From NCBI GenBank assembly GCA_016987375.1, contig PJRA01000412.1, positions 1,158,889-1,222,888 on the forward strand: 64,000 nt of DNA, in the 5' to 3' direction. Both the position numbers and the translations under genes were made by a program. The notes beneath the pieces are model-generated. The model did no database searches and was not told the origin of the DNA. It was given only the letters and a program-made list of their open reading frames with translations. Below, one piece after another: positions 40,501 to 51,866 of this stretch; position 1 is the first letter of the stretch, and every line of letters begins with the position of its first letter. The stretch is from Brachionus koreanus (taxonomy: Eukaryota > Rotifera > Eurotatoria > Ploima > Brachionidae).

Positions 40501-42703
40501 CATTTTAAAGCTATATTCACCTAGTTAAGCAAAAATCCGTAGAAAAAACTTCAGCAAAAAGTCGAGTTTTTATCGTTTAAATCAAAGTTCTTTGACAGTG
40601 AGACCAAAAGCATAGAAAACTATTTAACTGATAAAAAATATTAAGATAATTTGATGAATAAATTCAAATAATTTCGAAATTTCAAAAAATTACGTAAAAT
40701 AAAATATTTTATTTTTTGAAATATATGATTTAGATAGAATAAAAGGTTCCAGTTAGCGATGGAAAAAAAAATTTTCTCTTATATAACTAAAAAAGTGAAA
40801 ATAATAAAGTTTAAAATTTAAAATATTTGATTTTATAAATTTTCATATTTTAGTTGTTCTAAAAAAATGCAGATTTCAGATTTTAAGATCGAGATCACAT
40901 AAAAAGCTAACCTATTTATATTCAAAATAGCCTCTAGTTTATCATATTAATAAGTAAAGTGCACTTTTTTTAAATTTTATTCATTTAGAACTCAATTAAA
41001 ATTAAAAAATTTTGGACAATTTTACGTAAATTTTCAAGTTAAATAAAAGTAAAAAAGAATTTGTATTTCAAAAGTAGCCTATCTATTGTATAGTAAGCTT
41101 TTAGAGATCGCAATCTGGATCTCCTTTTTTTTTTGCTGTTGTATTTTTGTGTTTAAAATAAAATTTTACATCGTTAAAAATCTTTAAATTTATTTTTTTG
41201 ATTAAATTCTGATATTCCTGAGGGAAATAGAGTTTATGATTTGGGGTACCTTACAGAACTTTGTAAATATATCTCTTTAGATTGTTGATCAATATTATTT
41301 AGCAAATAATACATTTTAAAAAAATGATGGTATATCTAAAATTATGTCCTCATTGTTTTAAAATTTCGGAATTTAATTTTAATCTATTTTGAATAAAAAA
41401 GCTTTTTAATTATTGATATTCCCTTAATTTTATAAAGAAAGGTATTTCAACTTCATTTGGATCGAAACCTCATTTTAACTATGGGCTTATACTTAGCGAT
41501 ATGGACACTGAAGATTTGTATGAAGGAGGTCGTTTCAAAAGAAAGCGTTTTGATGATGATGATAGCGAAGATGATGGTAAGAAGTATCATGATCCAGATG
41601 CTTATGATTCAGATATGGCCAAAATGAGATCCAAGCTGATAAGAACTGAATTTCAAAAAAGAAAATTCTCACATCAAACTGAGTCCAGTAATACAGAGAT
41701 TACAAACGAAGAAAAGCTTTTGGCGAAAACATCACTGGTACAAGACCCATTTAATAATAAAATACAAAATTTATCGGTCAGATCAAGAGATAGTTGGCTT
41801 AAAAAAATTCAGCAAACAATTGAAGAAAATTCGAACATAATGGCTTTGAATATCGATCAAAATGTCATAAGTGAATTACTCTCAAATGTTGAATATGACA
41901 TTTTTCAGCGATCTAAGAATTTGATTATCTATCAAGCAAACTCATTAAAAAAAATTAATGAAATAAAAAAAGCAACCAAAGAAAAAAAATCTTTTGTAAA
42001 TGAATATTTGAACCAAAAAAACGAAAAAAAGGAATCGGAAACAATTAAGGAACAAGAGGATAATTTAGAAGAAGAAAAGCCTCAAATATCTAAAGGAAAT
42101 GGAAAATTTAAGGCACCTCGTTTTGAAAATTTCCAAACTAAATTCACCAGTGCATTGAATCTTTTAAATGAAGAAAAATCTATAAAAAGTGACGACCAAA
42201 CAGTCGAAAATGATGAAAGTGAAAAAACTAAAGTAGAAAAAGTTAAAAATGAAATTGAAATGTCATTAGAGCAAAACGAGCTAAAAACAAATGAGATAAA
42301 AAAAGAGAGTTGCAAACCTGAACCTATGGTTGAAGATCTCGAGATCAAAACAGAGAAGATTAAAATTTCTTCACCTGCTTTAATTAAGACATTACCAAAA
42401 CGAGAAGATAAGAAAATAAAAATTTTTCATAAAGAGAAAAATATCGATATTAATACAAATACTTTGGATTTAAAGCAGATTTCTGTAATTGTTGTAACTG
42501 AATTAACAATTTTGTACAAAAGTGGAAAATTTTTAAACAAAGATGTGTTCAAATCTCTGGCAAAAAAACTTTCCCATTATTTAATCAATAAAAATATAAA
42601 TACCGAAGAAGGTGTAATGTTTGAAATAAAAAAATTAGTAAATTTTTTATCCTCAACAATCAAAATTCAAAGTGAAAATGATTATGGAGCTTTTTTTATG
42701 TAA
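37590..42703 (+). CDS. RECQL5: RECQL5-type DNA helicase
   Basis: Nine exons join in phase: 37590-37649, 37704-38272, 38328-38354, 38414-38518, 38568-38997, 39049-39165, 39218-39294, 39342-39459 and 41438-42703, giving 922 residues. Helicase motifs are intact: [15 protein letters not shown] (Walker A), [61 protein letters not shown] and [10 protein letters not shown] RecQ zinc segment follows ([10 protein letters not shown], then [10 protein letters not shown]). The last exon starts shortly before [10 protein letters not shown], which matches RECQL5 after its zinc domain. This, with [12 protein letters not shown] and [13 protein letters not shown], separates it from RECQL1 and BLM. The tail is lysine/glutamate rich. 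The enzyme suppresses excess recombination and restrains RNA polymerase II in other animals. Exon 3 is only 27 nt. The 2-kb intron contains a repeat copy. The final exon could be read alone from the ATG at 41501, but the in-phase join and homology favour one gene. Confidence 0.9.
40195..40470 (+). repeat. LINE/SINE-like 3' tail repeat, copy 2 (in RECQL5 intron)
   Basis: It shares with the 28,311 copy, in the same order, a CTCCAGTGTGTAACTGCTAC-like block, TATTTCTTCC, TTTTTTTCTTGAGCCA, TTTCATTTTATCTATTTTTT and an end with AATAAACAATAAATG. The upstream part (GACTGGTGGAGG, then CGGTTTCGAATC) loosely recalls RNA polymerase III A and B boxes, so a tRNA-derived SINE is possible. Confidence 0.5.
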
Positions 42704-42949
42704 TTTTTTAAAACAAGATTAAATTAAAAAAAAATAATAAAAAAAATGTATCCTTTTTTAAAATATTATTTTAAGAAAAAAACTAAATTAATTTAAATTA
42801 ATAATTAATAATCTAATAAAATTTTTTGTATCTCATCTTAATTATAATTTTTTAAATTGAATTTAAAAATTTCTATGACTTTCATTTAAATATAATAAAA
42901 CTTGAATTCAAGACCTAAGAAGTGAATTAAGTTCCATTTTTTTTCTTAT

Positions 42950-43190
42950 TCACTCATTGTGGAGCATAGGTCATTAATTTTGATTTTCACTCAAGTCTAT
43001 CTTGCTTCTCCCCATATCATCACCATTTCGTGATTGCTGACCTCCATGTTACTGCTGATCTTCCTACCTTATGTTTTCATTGAAGAGCTTGGTATCCTTT
43101 TTTTCTTTCATTCTAAGCCATCGCTGACTTAATTACTCTCAATTTTTTCTTTTAGATTCTTTTAGATGTATAGATCAGATTTACACATCT
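42950..43190 (-). mobile_element. LINE relic, inverted copy of the family at 43.5-43.9 kb
   Basis: Minus-strand frames give QRWLRMKE, then KHKVGRSAVTWRSAITKW, then QDRLE followed by a stop, and a tail comparable to ALCST.S. These match the C-terminus of LINE polyproteins that end GRP..TWR......W..A.DR..WR. Frameshifts and stops are present. It lies head to head with the plus-strand relic of the same family less than 0.6 kb away. Confidence 0.65.
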
Positions 43191-43270
43191 CCCACCATCA
43201 ATTCCGTAAAAAGTTGCTTTTACTACAAATCTGTACAGTTTGAGTTTTGTTTTCTTGAATAACTTTTTTG

Positions 43271-43479
43271 CTAAAATAGATAGTTCTGTAAAATGCTTAA
43301 TTATGAGCAAATTTGCTTAATGCAGTAATATAAGTCTGCAAAGTACTCAGCAATTTTCTGCATTTTGCACACCATTATAAAGTATTCTAATCAACTACAT
43401 TGCAGAGATTTTCAGACATAGATTTTCGGATTAAGCAAAGTTGCTTAAACATTTTACAGAACTAAATTATCTATTTTAG
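43271..43479. mobile_element. MITE with about 30-bp terminal inverted repeats, third type
   Basis: The left end is CTAAAATAGATAGTTCTGTA followed by AAATG. The right end is the inverted match (CATTTTACAGAAC, then TAAATTATCTATTTTAG). The inner arms continue to pair (GCAAATTTGCTTAA against TTAAGCAAAGTTGC). At 209 bp it is non-coding. Target duplication could not be determined. It sits between two opposed LINE relics. Confidence 0.7.
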
Positions 43480-43544
43480 TATTTTAAATTATTCAAATTT
43501 TTCTGAATTGAAAAGATTAAATTGAAACGAACTTCACAACCCCA

Positions 43545-43880
43545 GTGAATAGACTGTCAAAAGCAAAAAGTGTCTTTGCAAGACTCAAACTAGTATAGAA
43601 ATCAACCAATAAAACTCAATTCAAAATCAATGAGCCTGTGCATAAAGAACAAAAGATTACGGTGGCAAGGACAAATGGACTTAGGATGGAAGAAAATCGA
43701 ATAACAAAAATAGCCTTGCAATGGACACCACAAAGCGAGCGAAAAGTAGGAAGACCAGCAATGACTTGGAGGGTAACAATCATGAGAGAGCTCACTGTAA
43801 TGGGTATAGCATGGGGTAGAGCAAGGATAAAGGGAAAAAATCGACTTGAATCAAAAGTAATGACCTCTTATATGTTTTAG
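43545..43880 (+). mobile_element. LINE relic with internal deletion
   Basis: The frame begins VNRLSKAKSVFARLKLV, has a stop, then NKTQFKINEPVHKEQ, and continues (43638 on) LRMEENRITKIALQWTPQSE, RKVGRPAMTWRVTIMRELTV and MGIAWGRA..KGKNR. The two blocks belong to different parts of the LINE C-terminal domain (INKAR.AF.RL and the terminal GRP.TW), so the segment between them has been deleted. Its open C-terminal frame of 80 codons is a retroelement remnant and not a host gene. Confidence 0.8.
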
Positions 43881-44225
43881 TTTTTTATTAAGTTTAACTA
43901 ATTTTTAATATAAATTTAAATAGTTTTTAAACTGAACTAAAAAAATATGAAAACTTTTTCATAGAGGCATATTTTAAAACTTATATAGCAACAAAAAAAT
44001 TATTATTCATAATCGTCATGGTAATCTTTAGCTAAAATATAAAACAAAATTGATATTATTTTTCTCCTTAATAATATTATAAAGCGTTGTTACCGTTCTT
44101 TCAATATTTTTCATCAAAATCTCAAATAAATAAATAATCTAATTTGGTTACTTAGCTTTATCTAATTTAAATTTTCAGAATAAAAAAGTGAAAGTACCGC
44201 TTATAACATCAATAGATAATTTACA

Positions 44226-46481
44226 ATGAACGGACTTCCTTTTCTCCCAGGAAATACATTTAGAGATCCAACAGTAATTTTTTTGTTTAAGCAACAAAAA
44301 AGCATTCTAATTATATTTAAGAAACAAAATTATCATATAACCCAAACTTTGGGCTTCAAAAATGGTCATCGTGTACCAAAACATCCAGAATTTGGACCTG
44401 GTGCTGATAGATTGAATTTTAACCAACTTAGCGAAACTGAACTAGCTTTGCTAGAAAACTACAAGCCATCACTAATTTACGGCAGAGCTAAACCAGAAGC
44501 TCCAGATAATTTTGTTCCAGCTACGGTGGCATTTGACAAAAAGGTTTTTATCACAACAGACAGATTGCTAAATAAGCAAAATATTAATTTTTCTAAAGGT
44601 ACTCAGATTTTTTGGATATTTTAAACAAACAGTTTATGAAAGTCCAAACGAATTCTTTAGAGTTAGACCAGTAACTATTCTGTACTATTTGGAAGACGAT
44701 TCAATGCAAATATTTGAAGACCCAGTTGAAAATTCTGGAATTCCACAAGTACACACTTACTAATTTAACGAAAAATTTCATTGAATTATTTGATTTAAAA
44801 GGGAAAATTAATTCGTAGACACAAATTCCCAAAAAATGATCAGGGCCAAACTTTTAGCTGGAAAGATTTAAATCTAGGAGAAAATTTGTCTATTTACGGC
44901 CATACTTTCCGCATATGTGATTGTGATGACTTTACTACGGTAAAATTTTTAAAAAATAAATAAAAAAAAATTATAGAAAATTATTATTGAATTTAAAGAA
45001 ATGGCTGGAAAGTGAAGGTGTAATAGTTAATCCACCAGAATCAATTCCAAAAGACCCTTATATTGAATCACGCAAAAAGGCTAGCGAATTAAAGACCTAC
45101 AAAACTAAATCAGATTTTGACAAGCTAAGACAATTTATAGAGATGGATCGTAAGGTATTGAGATTTTACGCTGTTTGGGATGATAGAGCAAATCCTTTTG
45201 GCGAGCTCAGACCATTTGTAATTCATTATTATCTAGTTGATGACACTTTGGAAGTTCGTGAAGTTCATAAACCAAACGATGGTCACGACCCGTTTCCAGT
45301 ATTGATAAAGCGTCAAAAAATTCCCAAAAATCGCTACAATGTAAAATCGACATTCGCTTCGATTTATCTTGAGCTCTCTGATGATGAAATCAAGCAATAT
45401 TTACGACCACATGATCTTGGAATGGGTCAAGTGGTGAACATTTTTGGTCGTAATTTCACAATTTACGACATGGACAACTTTACCAAAGCATTTTACTATC
45501 AAAATATGGGAGTCACTGATTTTGCGCCATTAAGAGACGAAAATGTTTTTGGAAAACCAAGTCAAGCCTATGCAAGAATGGAAATTGCACCTTACAATGG
45601 CTACGGATCACTAGAAGATTCACTTCAAAATTGTCTTTATCTGGTTCCCGAACCACCTAAAAAAGATTACATCAAATTGCTAGAAAATCAACACAAAGTA
45701 TTGAGATATGAAGCTCTAATGGAAACAAGCAAGCTTGAAGATAAGGGAAGAAAATTCATTATTTCCTATCGCTTATCGGACGATTCAATAGGAATTTACG
45801 AACCACCAATGCGAAATTCAGGTGTTATTGGAGGAAAATTTTTGGAATTTAGCAGAGTAGCAAGACCTGGCAGCACATTAGATAGCCCCAAATTCTATGG
45901 TCCTCAAGATTTTTATATAGGCGCTGTTATAAATATATTCAAGCATAAATTTAGAATTGTCGGTGCTGATTTGTTTGTACTTAAATTCGCCGAAGAGCAC
46001 GCTGACCAATTTCCGCCCCAGACTTTGGAATCATTGCGAGCTCATTTAGGAGATATCACTGGAAGAGTGGACGCAAAAGACCGCGGAACAATAAACATAA
46101 GGAGAAGGTTTGAATCACTTAATTTCTAACTTAATTAAAAATTAATAATTTTTTTTTCAAAGACCGGGCGATTTCGACAGAATTTATAATGAGATTAGAA
46201 ACAAGCTCAAGGCTAGCCGTATTACCAATAGCGAGGATCTTAGACAGATGTTCTTGAAGTACGATGCAGATAGAACTGGTTATATTAGTAAAGAAAACAT
46301 CAAGGATTTGTTCAGAAAAGTATCTCTGCCCTTAGACGATGACATCATAGATGCTGTAAATATTTACTGGCCTAATTGATAAAAATTTTTAAAATTAATT
46401 TTTTTTCAGATGATGCAAGAAGCAGGTTCGAACGAAAATGGAAGCATTAATTTATACAATTTTGTAAAGTTCTTTGAATAA
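44226..46481 (+). CDS. EFHC1: EFHC1/EFHC2-type axonemal protein with three DM10 domains
   Basis: Seven exons (44226-44273, 44322-44598, 44633-44748, 44802-44939, 44999-46107, 46163-46355, 46410-46481) give 650 residues, close to the 640 of human EFHC1. The start MNGLPFLPGNTF and the following TQTLGFKNGHR match the family. Three DM10 repeats follow, recognisable by ILYYLEDDSM...IFEDPVENSGI, then VLRFYAVWDDRANP...HYYLVDDTLEVREVH, then VLRYEALMET...SYRLSDDSIGIYEPP with RNSGVIGGK. A C-terminal EF-hand region has DADRTGYISKENIKDLF. The protein is a microtubule inner protein of doublet tubules in motile cilia. All introns are GT-AG and short (34-63 nt). EFHC1 versus EFHC2 is not settled. Confidence 0.95.
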
Positions 46482-46812
46482 GAGAATTTTTATTTCCTTT
46501 TATAGTGAAATGTTTTACTTTAATAAAAAAAAAATATTAATCTTAAAATTATAATTCAAATAAAATTTAATGTTAAATCTAGTTTTAATTAAAAAAAAAA
46601 AACGTTTTTTGTCCATATTCATAAAAAAACCTAATTTAAAATTTTACAGACTATTTTAAAGTCGTCTCGTAATTCTTAAGTCTAAAAATTGTAAATGTCC
46701 TTTCAAATTTATATAGGCTAATACAAAAAAATATATATATAGGTAAAATATTTTAATTGAACTAAAAACTGGCCATAATTTATTTCAAAACGTAAAATCT
46801 ATTTAGAATAAA

Positions 46813-47637
46813 ATGAATGAAACAAGATCACCAAAGCTATTTATTGGAACTGGACTGGTATTTGGAGTTGGTTCGATGTTATGCAATATTTTAGCTTTTT
46901 CGACCCCATATTGGCTTCAAGTATGGCCTAGAGTAGGCGATACTTCGTTTAAAAATTTAGGTTTATGGCAGGTTTGCATTGCTGGTTTTAGAAATCCAAA
47001 AGATTTGTGGGGAAAAGTTTATTATGGTTGTTGGTGGATATTTGCACGAGAATATGATCGTCTTAGACAAGACGGAATTCTTTTGCCTCGTAATCTTGTA
47101 AAAATTTACCAAAAAAACATGTTAAATGTTATTTTTTTTTAGCCTGGTTCCAAGCTGTTCAAACAATGGCAACTTTTTCTTTTATCATTAATTGTATAAT
47201 GATGATATTTTTAATTATCGTGATAACCACTAATTTCAGGGCTTCTGTAAAATGTCTTGTTACTACAGCGATACTCGGAGCATTAGTGTGTTTGTTTTCT
47301 CTAATTGCAGTAATTATTTTCGGAGTTGCAACTGATACTTACAGACCTTTGGATAAACACACCGGACTTGGATTAGACATATTTTCTGATAGAGGCAAAT
47401 GGATGCCAAGACCTGAGTATACATTCCTTTCTTGGTCATACATTTGTGAAGTTTTTTGTGCCATTTTTGCTTTGGTTTCAAGTAATTAAAATTTTTAAAA
47501 TAATTAAAAATATTTTTCAATATATTTAATTTATAGGCGTAATATTATTTTTTGAAAGCAATTTTATTAGAAAAGCAAAAATATTATATGAAAAGCAAAG
47601 CTTGCGCACTTCAGTTAAATCAATGTCGCAAATTTGA
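46813..47637 (+). CDS. Claudin/PMP22-superfamily four-pass membrane protein
   Basis: Exons 46813-47089, 47143-47481 and 47537-47637 give 238 residues with four hydrophobic segments. The first loop carries the claudin signature: YWLQVW, then LGLWQVC, then YYGCWW. That is the W....GLW..C....C pattern. After the second exon boundary come WFQAVQTMATFSFI, a second membrane segment ending IVITTNF, then ALVCLFSLIAVIIFGV and a fourth segment. A short cytosolic tail (RKAKILYEKQSLRTSV...) ends SMSQI, a weak candidate for a PDZ-binding end. Such proteins shape septate or tight junctions or act as channel partners. I cannot assign it to a specific orthologue. Confidence 0.8.
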
Positions 47638-47844
47638 TTAAATTTTTTTAAAAAAATGTATAATTTTTAGATCTGATTTTAATTAAAAAAAACTTTAATG
47701 TATTTTTAATAAACTTATAAAAATCAATTTTTACTAAGCAGTAAAAAGTTCTTTAGTTTATTTTTTTCATTCAAAATGCATCAGTAAAGTTAAACTTATC
47801 AAAATAAATTTTGCGAAAATTCTGCAAATTTTTTTAAAAAATAT

Positions 47845-47916
47845 GATCGCACCAAGGATCGAACTTGGGACCTCCTGTGTGTTAGACAGGTGTGATAACC
47901 ACTACACCATGCGATC
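47845..47916 (-). tRNA. tRNA-Val (anticodon AAC)
   Basis: The minus strand gives a 72-nt cloverleaf. A 7-bp acceptor stem pairs GATCGCA with TGCGATC. The D arm is GTGTAGTGGTTATCACAC, the anticodon stem is CCTGT/ACAGG with loop CTAACAC (anticodon AAC, read with T33), and the T arm is CCAAGTTCGATCCTTGG. Internal A and B box promoters (TGGTGTAGTGG and GTTCGATCC) are present, no intron is seen and CCA is not encoded. It lies between the claudin-like and methyltransferase genes. Confidence 0.95.
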
Positions 47917-47986
47917 TTCAAATTATCAAGATTTAAAAAAAATACTTAAAAAGAATTTTAAATGTTTATTTTTTAAATCAGAATTA

Positions 47987-48741
47987 TTAATCAACTTGGA
48001 TTGAGAATAAGTTGTTTTCTTCAATTTCAACTGGTTTTATTTTTAAATTGGACATTTTTTTTCGGGAATTAAGCATCTTATCACTTTCATTCAGCGCTTC
48101 TCCTTTTTTCATTACATAAATAAAATAATGAAAAGTATCTCCAATTGTATAGAGCTTTATTGACCAGTTAAATTTATCATGAGCATAGAGAGGTTTTCTA
48201 AAATGAGGCTGTGCAAAAGTAATTGATATAAAAATACCTCCATTTTTTAAAATTTTTGACACTTGTTCTAAAATTTTGTCTATTTTTGTCAAATTTTCTT
48301 CACTCAAATTCCATGGATCTTTTTCATCGACAAGAAGGGCATCTAGAGTTCCTTTTTCAATAATACAATCAAAAGATTTTTCTTCAAACTCAAGATTGTT
48401 GATATCCATCACTAACCAACTCATTTTACTCAACGAAATGTATTTTTTCCTCATTGCTTTTATTAAAATTGGAGAATAATCAGTGTTGACTATATTGGTG
48501 AAATTGTTCAAGTACAATTCTTCACTCATTCTACTATTTCCACAGCCTTTGCATATTTTTAAAAAACAAATGATATTTTCAAAATTTTTTTACCCAAAGT
48601 TAAAATTTTGTCACTAGGACGAATAAGTGAATGAATGACATCTTTAAATTTACTATAATCACCAAACCATTCATAATGATCTTCTTCTTTATACCTATCA
48701 TTCCAATAATCTAACGATTTATATTGAGTGTTGCTTTCCAT
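47987..48741 (-). CDS. EEF1AKMT4: EEF1A lysine methyltransferase 4-type enzyme
   Basis: Two exons (48594-48741 and 47987-48546) split by a 47-nt intron give 235 residues. The N-terminus has YKSLDYWNDRYKEEDHYEWF, the usual start of this branch of seven-beta-strand methyltransferases. Motif I is LTLGCGNSRMSEELY, with the glycine loop interrupted by the intron. It continues NTDYSPILIKAM, an acidic post-I residue, then SFDCIIEKGTLDALL and KILKNGGIFISIT, and finally FRKPLYAHDKFNWSIK with FHYFIYVMKKG. These match EEF1AKMT4 (formerly the ECE2 N-terminal methyltransferase), which methylates a lysine of translation factor eEF1A using S-adenosylmethionine. METTL13-type relatives share motif I, but the PHFRxxxYA segment favours EEF1AKMT4. 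It is a stand-alone protein here. Confidence 0.88.
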
Positions 48742-49221
48742 TTTTAAAATTCAATATTTAAAATGAATTAATAAATAAATTATTTAAAAATATTAGTTTA
48801 ATTTAAAAAAATGTTTTTTTTTTTGTCTTTAAAAAATTTGTTTTATATTTCGCGTAAATTTTTTAAGAGCGCTTCTAAATTCCAATAAATGGGCTTGGTG
48901 AAAGAAATGTTTTATTTAAAAAATATATTTATTTAATTTCTATTAATTCTTTGCTTTAAGAAAAATTATCAAATACATGTGTTTAACCTAATCTAATCTG
49001 ACATTTTGCAATTCATTTTTTACTCCGAAAAATACTCAAATACCTTTTTATATAATTGGTACGAAACGATACCAATATGTTATTCTAAACATGATTTAAT
49101 CATGAAATAAAAAAAAAATGAATAGAAATAAAAAAATGAATAAAATTTAAAGACATTTTCATTCGTAATAATTTATACATTGTTTTGAGAAATTTTAAAT
49201 TTTAGAACTATTTTTTTTTTT

Positions 49222-49265
49222 AACAATCAAAGGGGTATGGTGTCAATTTTATTATTTAATTTTTT
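49222..49265. mobile_element. Isolated left end of the TTAACACTCAAAGG element family
   Basis: TTAACAATCAAAGGGGTATG followed by GTGTCAATTTTA resembles the left ends at 5,533 and 5,970 (TTAACACTCAAAGGACCGGT, then GTCAATTT). No convincing right end was found within the next kilobase, so this is probably a truncated copy. Another end-like sequence in opposite orientation is at 63,631-63,652. Confidence 0.4.
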
Positions 49266-49871
49266 TTTTGCTTTCAAGTTTTTTCTAAGTTTCAAATTTT
49301 AACTCGGAAAAAAGTGGAAATTATTTTATTAATTTTAAAAGTAAAAGATCGTTATTCATTCAGTATTTTTATTTAAAAAATCTAAAATAAGCGGCCTCAA
49401 TTTGACACGTTTAATATCCTAAATGCTTATATCAGATTTCTTTATTCAACTCAAACTATTGATTTACTATTAAAATTTAAAAAAAATTAGTTTAATATTT
49501 ATTTATTTTGTTTCTATTTCAGCTAAATTTAGAAAATAGATCATATTTATTGTCTTTTTATAATGCATTTTTTAAAAAAAACTTTTTTTTTATCTAAACA
49601 AATAAACATTTGGTCGAAATTTAAAAAAAATCATTAATTAATAAATAAAAATGCTAGTTTATTTAATATTGATAATATTGTACATGATAATAATATTTTA
49701 GTTTAATTTTTGATCTCTATTTTCCATTAACAAATAAACTCAAATTTAATAAGAAAATACTTTAATTATTATTTCAAATATTTTTACAAAACTGTAAATT
49801 TTTATATCTACAATTAAAATAAAAAATAAATCAACAACCATTGACTTTTAATCGTTTAATTTACGACAAAT

Positions 49872-51866
49872 TCAAATTAAATTATTTTTGCTATATACAT
49901 GAAAATTAACATTATATTCAGTGGTTGCGCGTTGAACCGAAATACAAAATGGTTCTCGTGGATGCCAAATGAAGGCCACTAGCCTTTTAAAAGAAAGATG
50001 ACCCTGTGGATTCGTCTGATTATTTTGCAAGCCAGGATACAGTCGAAAACAAGACCGACCTGTTTCACGCAAATTAAATTTAATAACTTGGTCGCCAATA
50101 GGTTTTGGTCGCTCTAAATTTGAGATCAACTTTTCATCATAACTAAACAAACTATGGTCCAAATAGGGTGTTGTGGTAAACGACTGAGAACTAATTGGTA
50201 ATTGGGAAAGCAACGACTTGATCATTTCGTTAGTGGTATTTGTTTTAAGAATCATTTTAATATGACGTGTAAGCAGTTGATTTGCATACAAATTGTTGGA
50301 AGGCAATGTATGAAAATTAAATGTGCAACCATATGGCTCTTGTTCATTGTTGGTGCTAAATCCGTCCAAGGTAGACAATGAAAAATAGTCTTGTAGATTT
50401 TCGTAAATTTTCAACATTTCAGAAGATGTGTTTTTGAGTATATTCAAAACTGTTGCTGTCTTCGTATCATAGAGAACAAAAAAAAATGGTACTGCACTTT
50501 CATTTAGAATTACCGGTATATTGGTCACTGTTGTTGTAGTTTGAGTTTCTGATGCCGTTGTTGAAGCAGCTGGAATGGGTGCTGAATTTTGGGACATTGA
50601 TGTGGCACTTGTTTGCGGACTAGATGATGTATTTAGATTGGAAACACGATTTGTTATCACAATGCTACTTTTTTGTGTTACCATGTGGTCAATATTTCCA
50701 TACTTAATCAGCATATATCTATCATCTAACAATTGCATTTTGTACATACGTAATTTAAGTATATCATTAAAATTCAAATAAAATTGACTCAAAGTATTTG
50801 TTTCCAGAGCTTCTTTGTAAAAAAAGGATATAATTCTTTGCTTCATTCCAGTAAAACTTGACTCACAGTAGCCTTTAGTGCTTGGTGTGGAGCCAAATTT
50901 TTGTCTTCGATTCAACCTCAGGCTTTCCGAGTAGGGATTTGGACGCGTTTTGTACGAATATTGATTATTCATCGGTCTCTGAATGTAATCTAAATCATCA
51001 GAAAAGCAAAAACGTCCTATATTTTTTGCCAAGACAAATTTATAAGATACATTTCGTTCGGTGGTTAAGGTTGGCATTATATAATAAATGTGAATGGTTT
51101 GATTTTGTTGAGACAATATAGCAAATATGTTTTTGTACAAACTCAAAGATTGATTATGGGTTAAATTGATTTTATCAGCGGTAAATGTTATTTTATCACA
51201 AAGAAAAGCTTGATTTATGTCAACTAAATAAATGGTGTAGTTTTCCATGGTGTTGTAATGAATAGCCTCGTTGTTTGTAGCTATTTGATCATAACTTGGT
51301 AGGTTTTCCTCATTAACAAACACTGATGAGGCCACAATTAAATAAGAGTTTTTGTAGAAAAGTGCACACTCTCTGTGAATGAGTTCATTGTTCTCAGTAA
51401 GTCTTAGATTTGCAGTTTCCTTGAAGAAAGTGTCAAATGACTTTAGTCTAAATTGGTCAGAATCAAAGTCGTTCAAGTTTGTTTTATCTTGAGCAAATTC
51501 ATGGTTCAATTTTTGAATCTCTTCAAGACCAGCTGAAGAGCCATTGAATGAGAAAATTTGTATGCCATTCAACTGCTGATTGAACGCGATGATGAAGCGA
51601 CCGTCTGGCGAAAATCGACGCAGAAAGCAATTCGGCATTCGAACATTTAGAATAGTGTAATTTGGATATATTGAAAGATAAACTCTTTTCATTAGGCTGA
51701 ATTTTGTTTTTTCATGTTTGTTCGAATGGTTGCTAAACGTGTTGGTAATGAACAGTGTGCATGAGTAGGTACCGAGCTCTCGACCGAACAAATTATAAAC
51801 TAAATTTATAGGCGTCCGTTTTCTTAAATTCAGCTCTTTGAATAGATCGAATTCGTAGCTCATCAT
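49872..51866 (-). CDS. DET1: DET1 homologue (COP1/CUL4 ubiquitin ligase component)
   Basis: A single exon of 664 residues. Conserved blocks run from end to end: FPN-like YPNYTILNVRMPNCFLRRFS, PDGRFIIAF, a RECALF-like HRECALFYKNSYLIVASS, LSLYKNIFAILSQQNQTIHI, GRFCFSDDLDY, LRMYKMQLLDDRYMLIKYG, LLSQLPISSQSFTTTPYLDH, SLFSYDEKLISNLERPKPIG, and the end LVAFIWHPREPFCISVQRAT with EYNVNFH. DET1 joins DDB1, DDA1 and COP1 in a CUL4 ubiquitin ligase that degrades transcription factors such as c-Jun. The protein is about 110 residues longer than vertebrate DET1. The extra length sits mainly in a serine/threonine/alanine-rich insert around residues 410-455 and in the S/T-rich middle. No introns interrupt it, unlike most neighbours. 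Confidence 0.93.
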   Translation of the reverse strand: MMSYEFDLFKELNLRKRTPINLVYNLFGRELGTYSCTLFITNTFSNHSNKHEKTKFSLMKRVYLSIYPNYTILNVRMPNCFLRRFSPDGRFIIAFNQQLNGIQIFSFNGSSAGLEEIQKLNHEFAQDKTNLNDFDSDQFRLKSFDTFFKETANLRLTENNELIHRECALFYKNSYLIVASSVFVNEENLPSYDQIATNNEAIHYNTMENYTIYLVDINQAFLCDKITFTADKINLTHNQSLSLYKNIFAILSQQNQTIHIYYIMPTLTTERNVSYKFVLAKNIGRFCFSDDLDYIQRPMNNQYSYKTRPNPYSESLRLNRRQKFGSTPSTKGYCESSFTGMKQRIISFFYKEALETNTLSQFYLNFNDILKLRMYKMQLLDDRYMLIKYGNIDHMVTQKSSIVITNRVSNLNTSSSPQTSATSMSQNSAPIPAASTTASETQTTTTVTNIPVILNESAVPFFFVLYDTKTATVLNILKNTSSEMLKIYENLQDYFSLSTLDGFSTNNEQEPYGCTFNFHTLPSNNLYANQLLTRHIKMILKTNTTNEMIKSLLSQLPISSQSFTTTPYLDHSLFSYDEKLISNLERPKPIGDQVIKFNLRETGRSCFRLYPGLQNNQTNPQGHLSFKRLVAFIWHPREPFCISVQRATTEYNVNFHVYSKNNLI

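Noticed and set aside
41501..42703. The last RECQL5 exon as a separate gene starting at its own ATG
   Set aside because: The region upstream of the ATG stays open to an AG acceptor in the right phase, and [10 protein letters not shown] matches the position just after the zinc domain in RECQL5.
43638..43880. 80-residue open frame as a host gene
   Set aside because: Its sequence is the C-terminus of a LINE polyprotein (GRP.TW motif), so it is annotated as retroelement relic.
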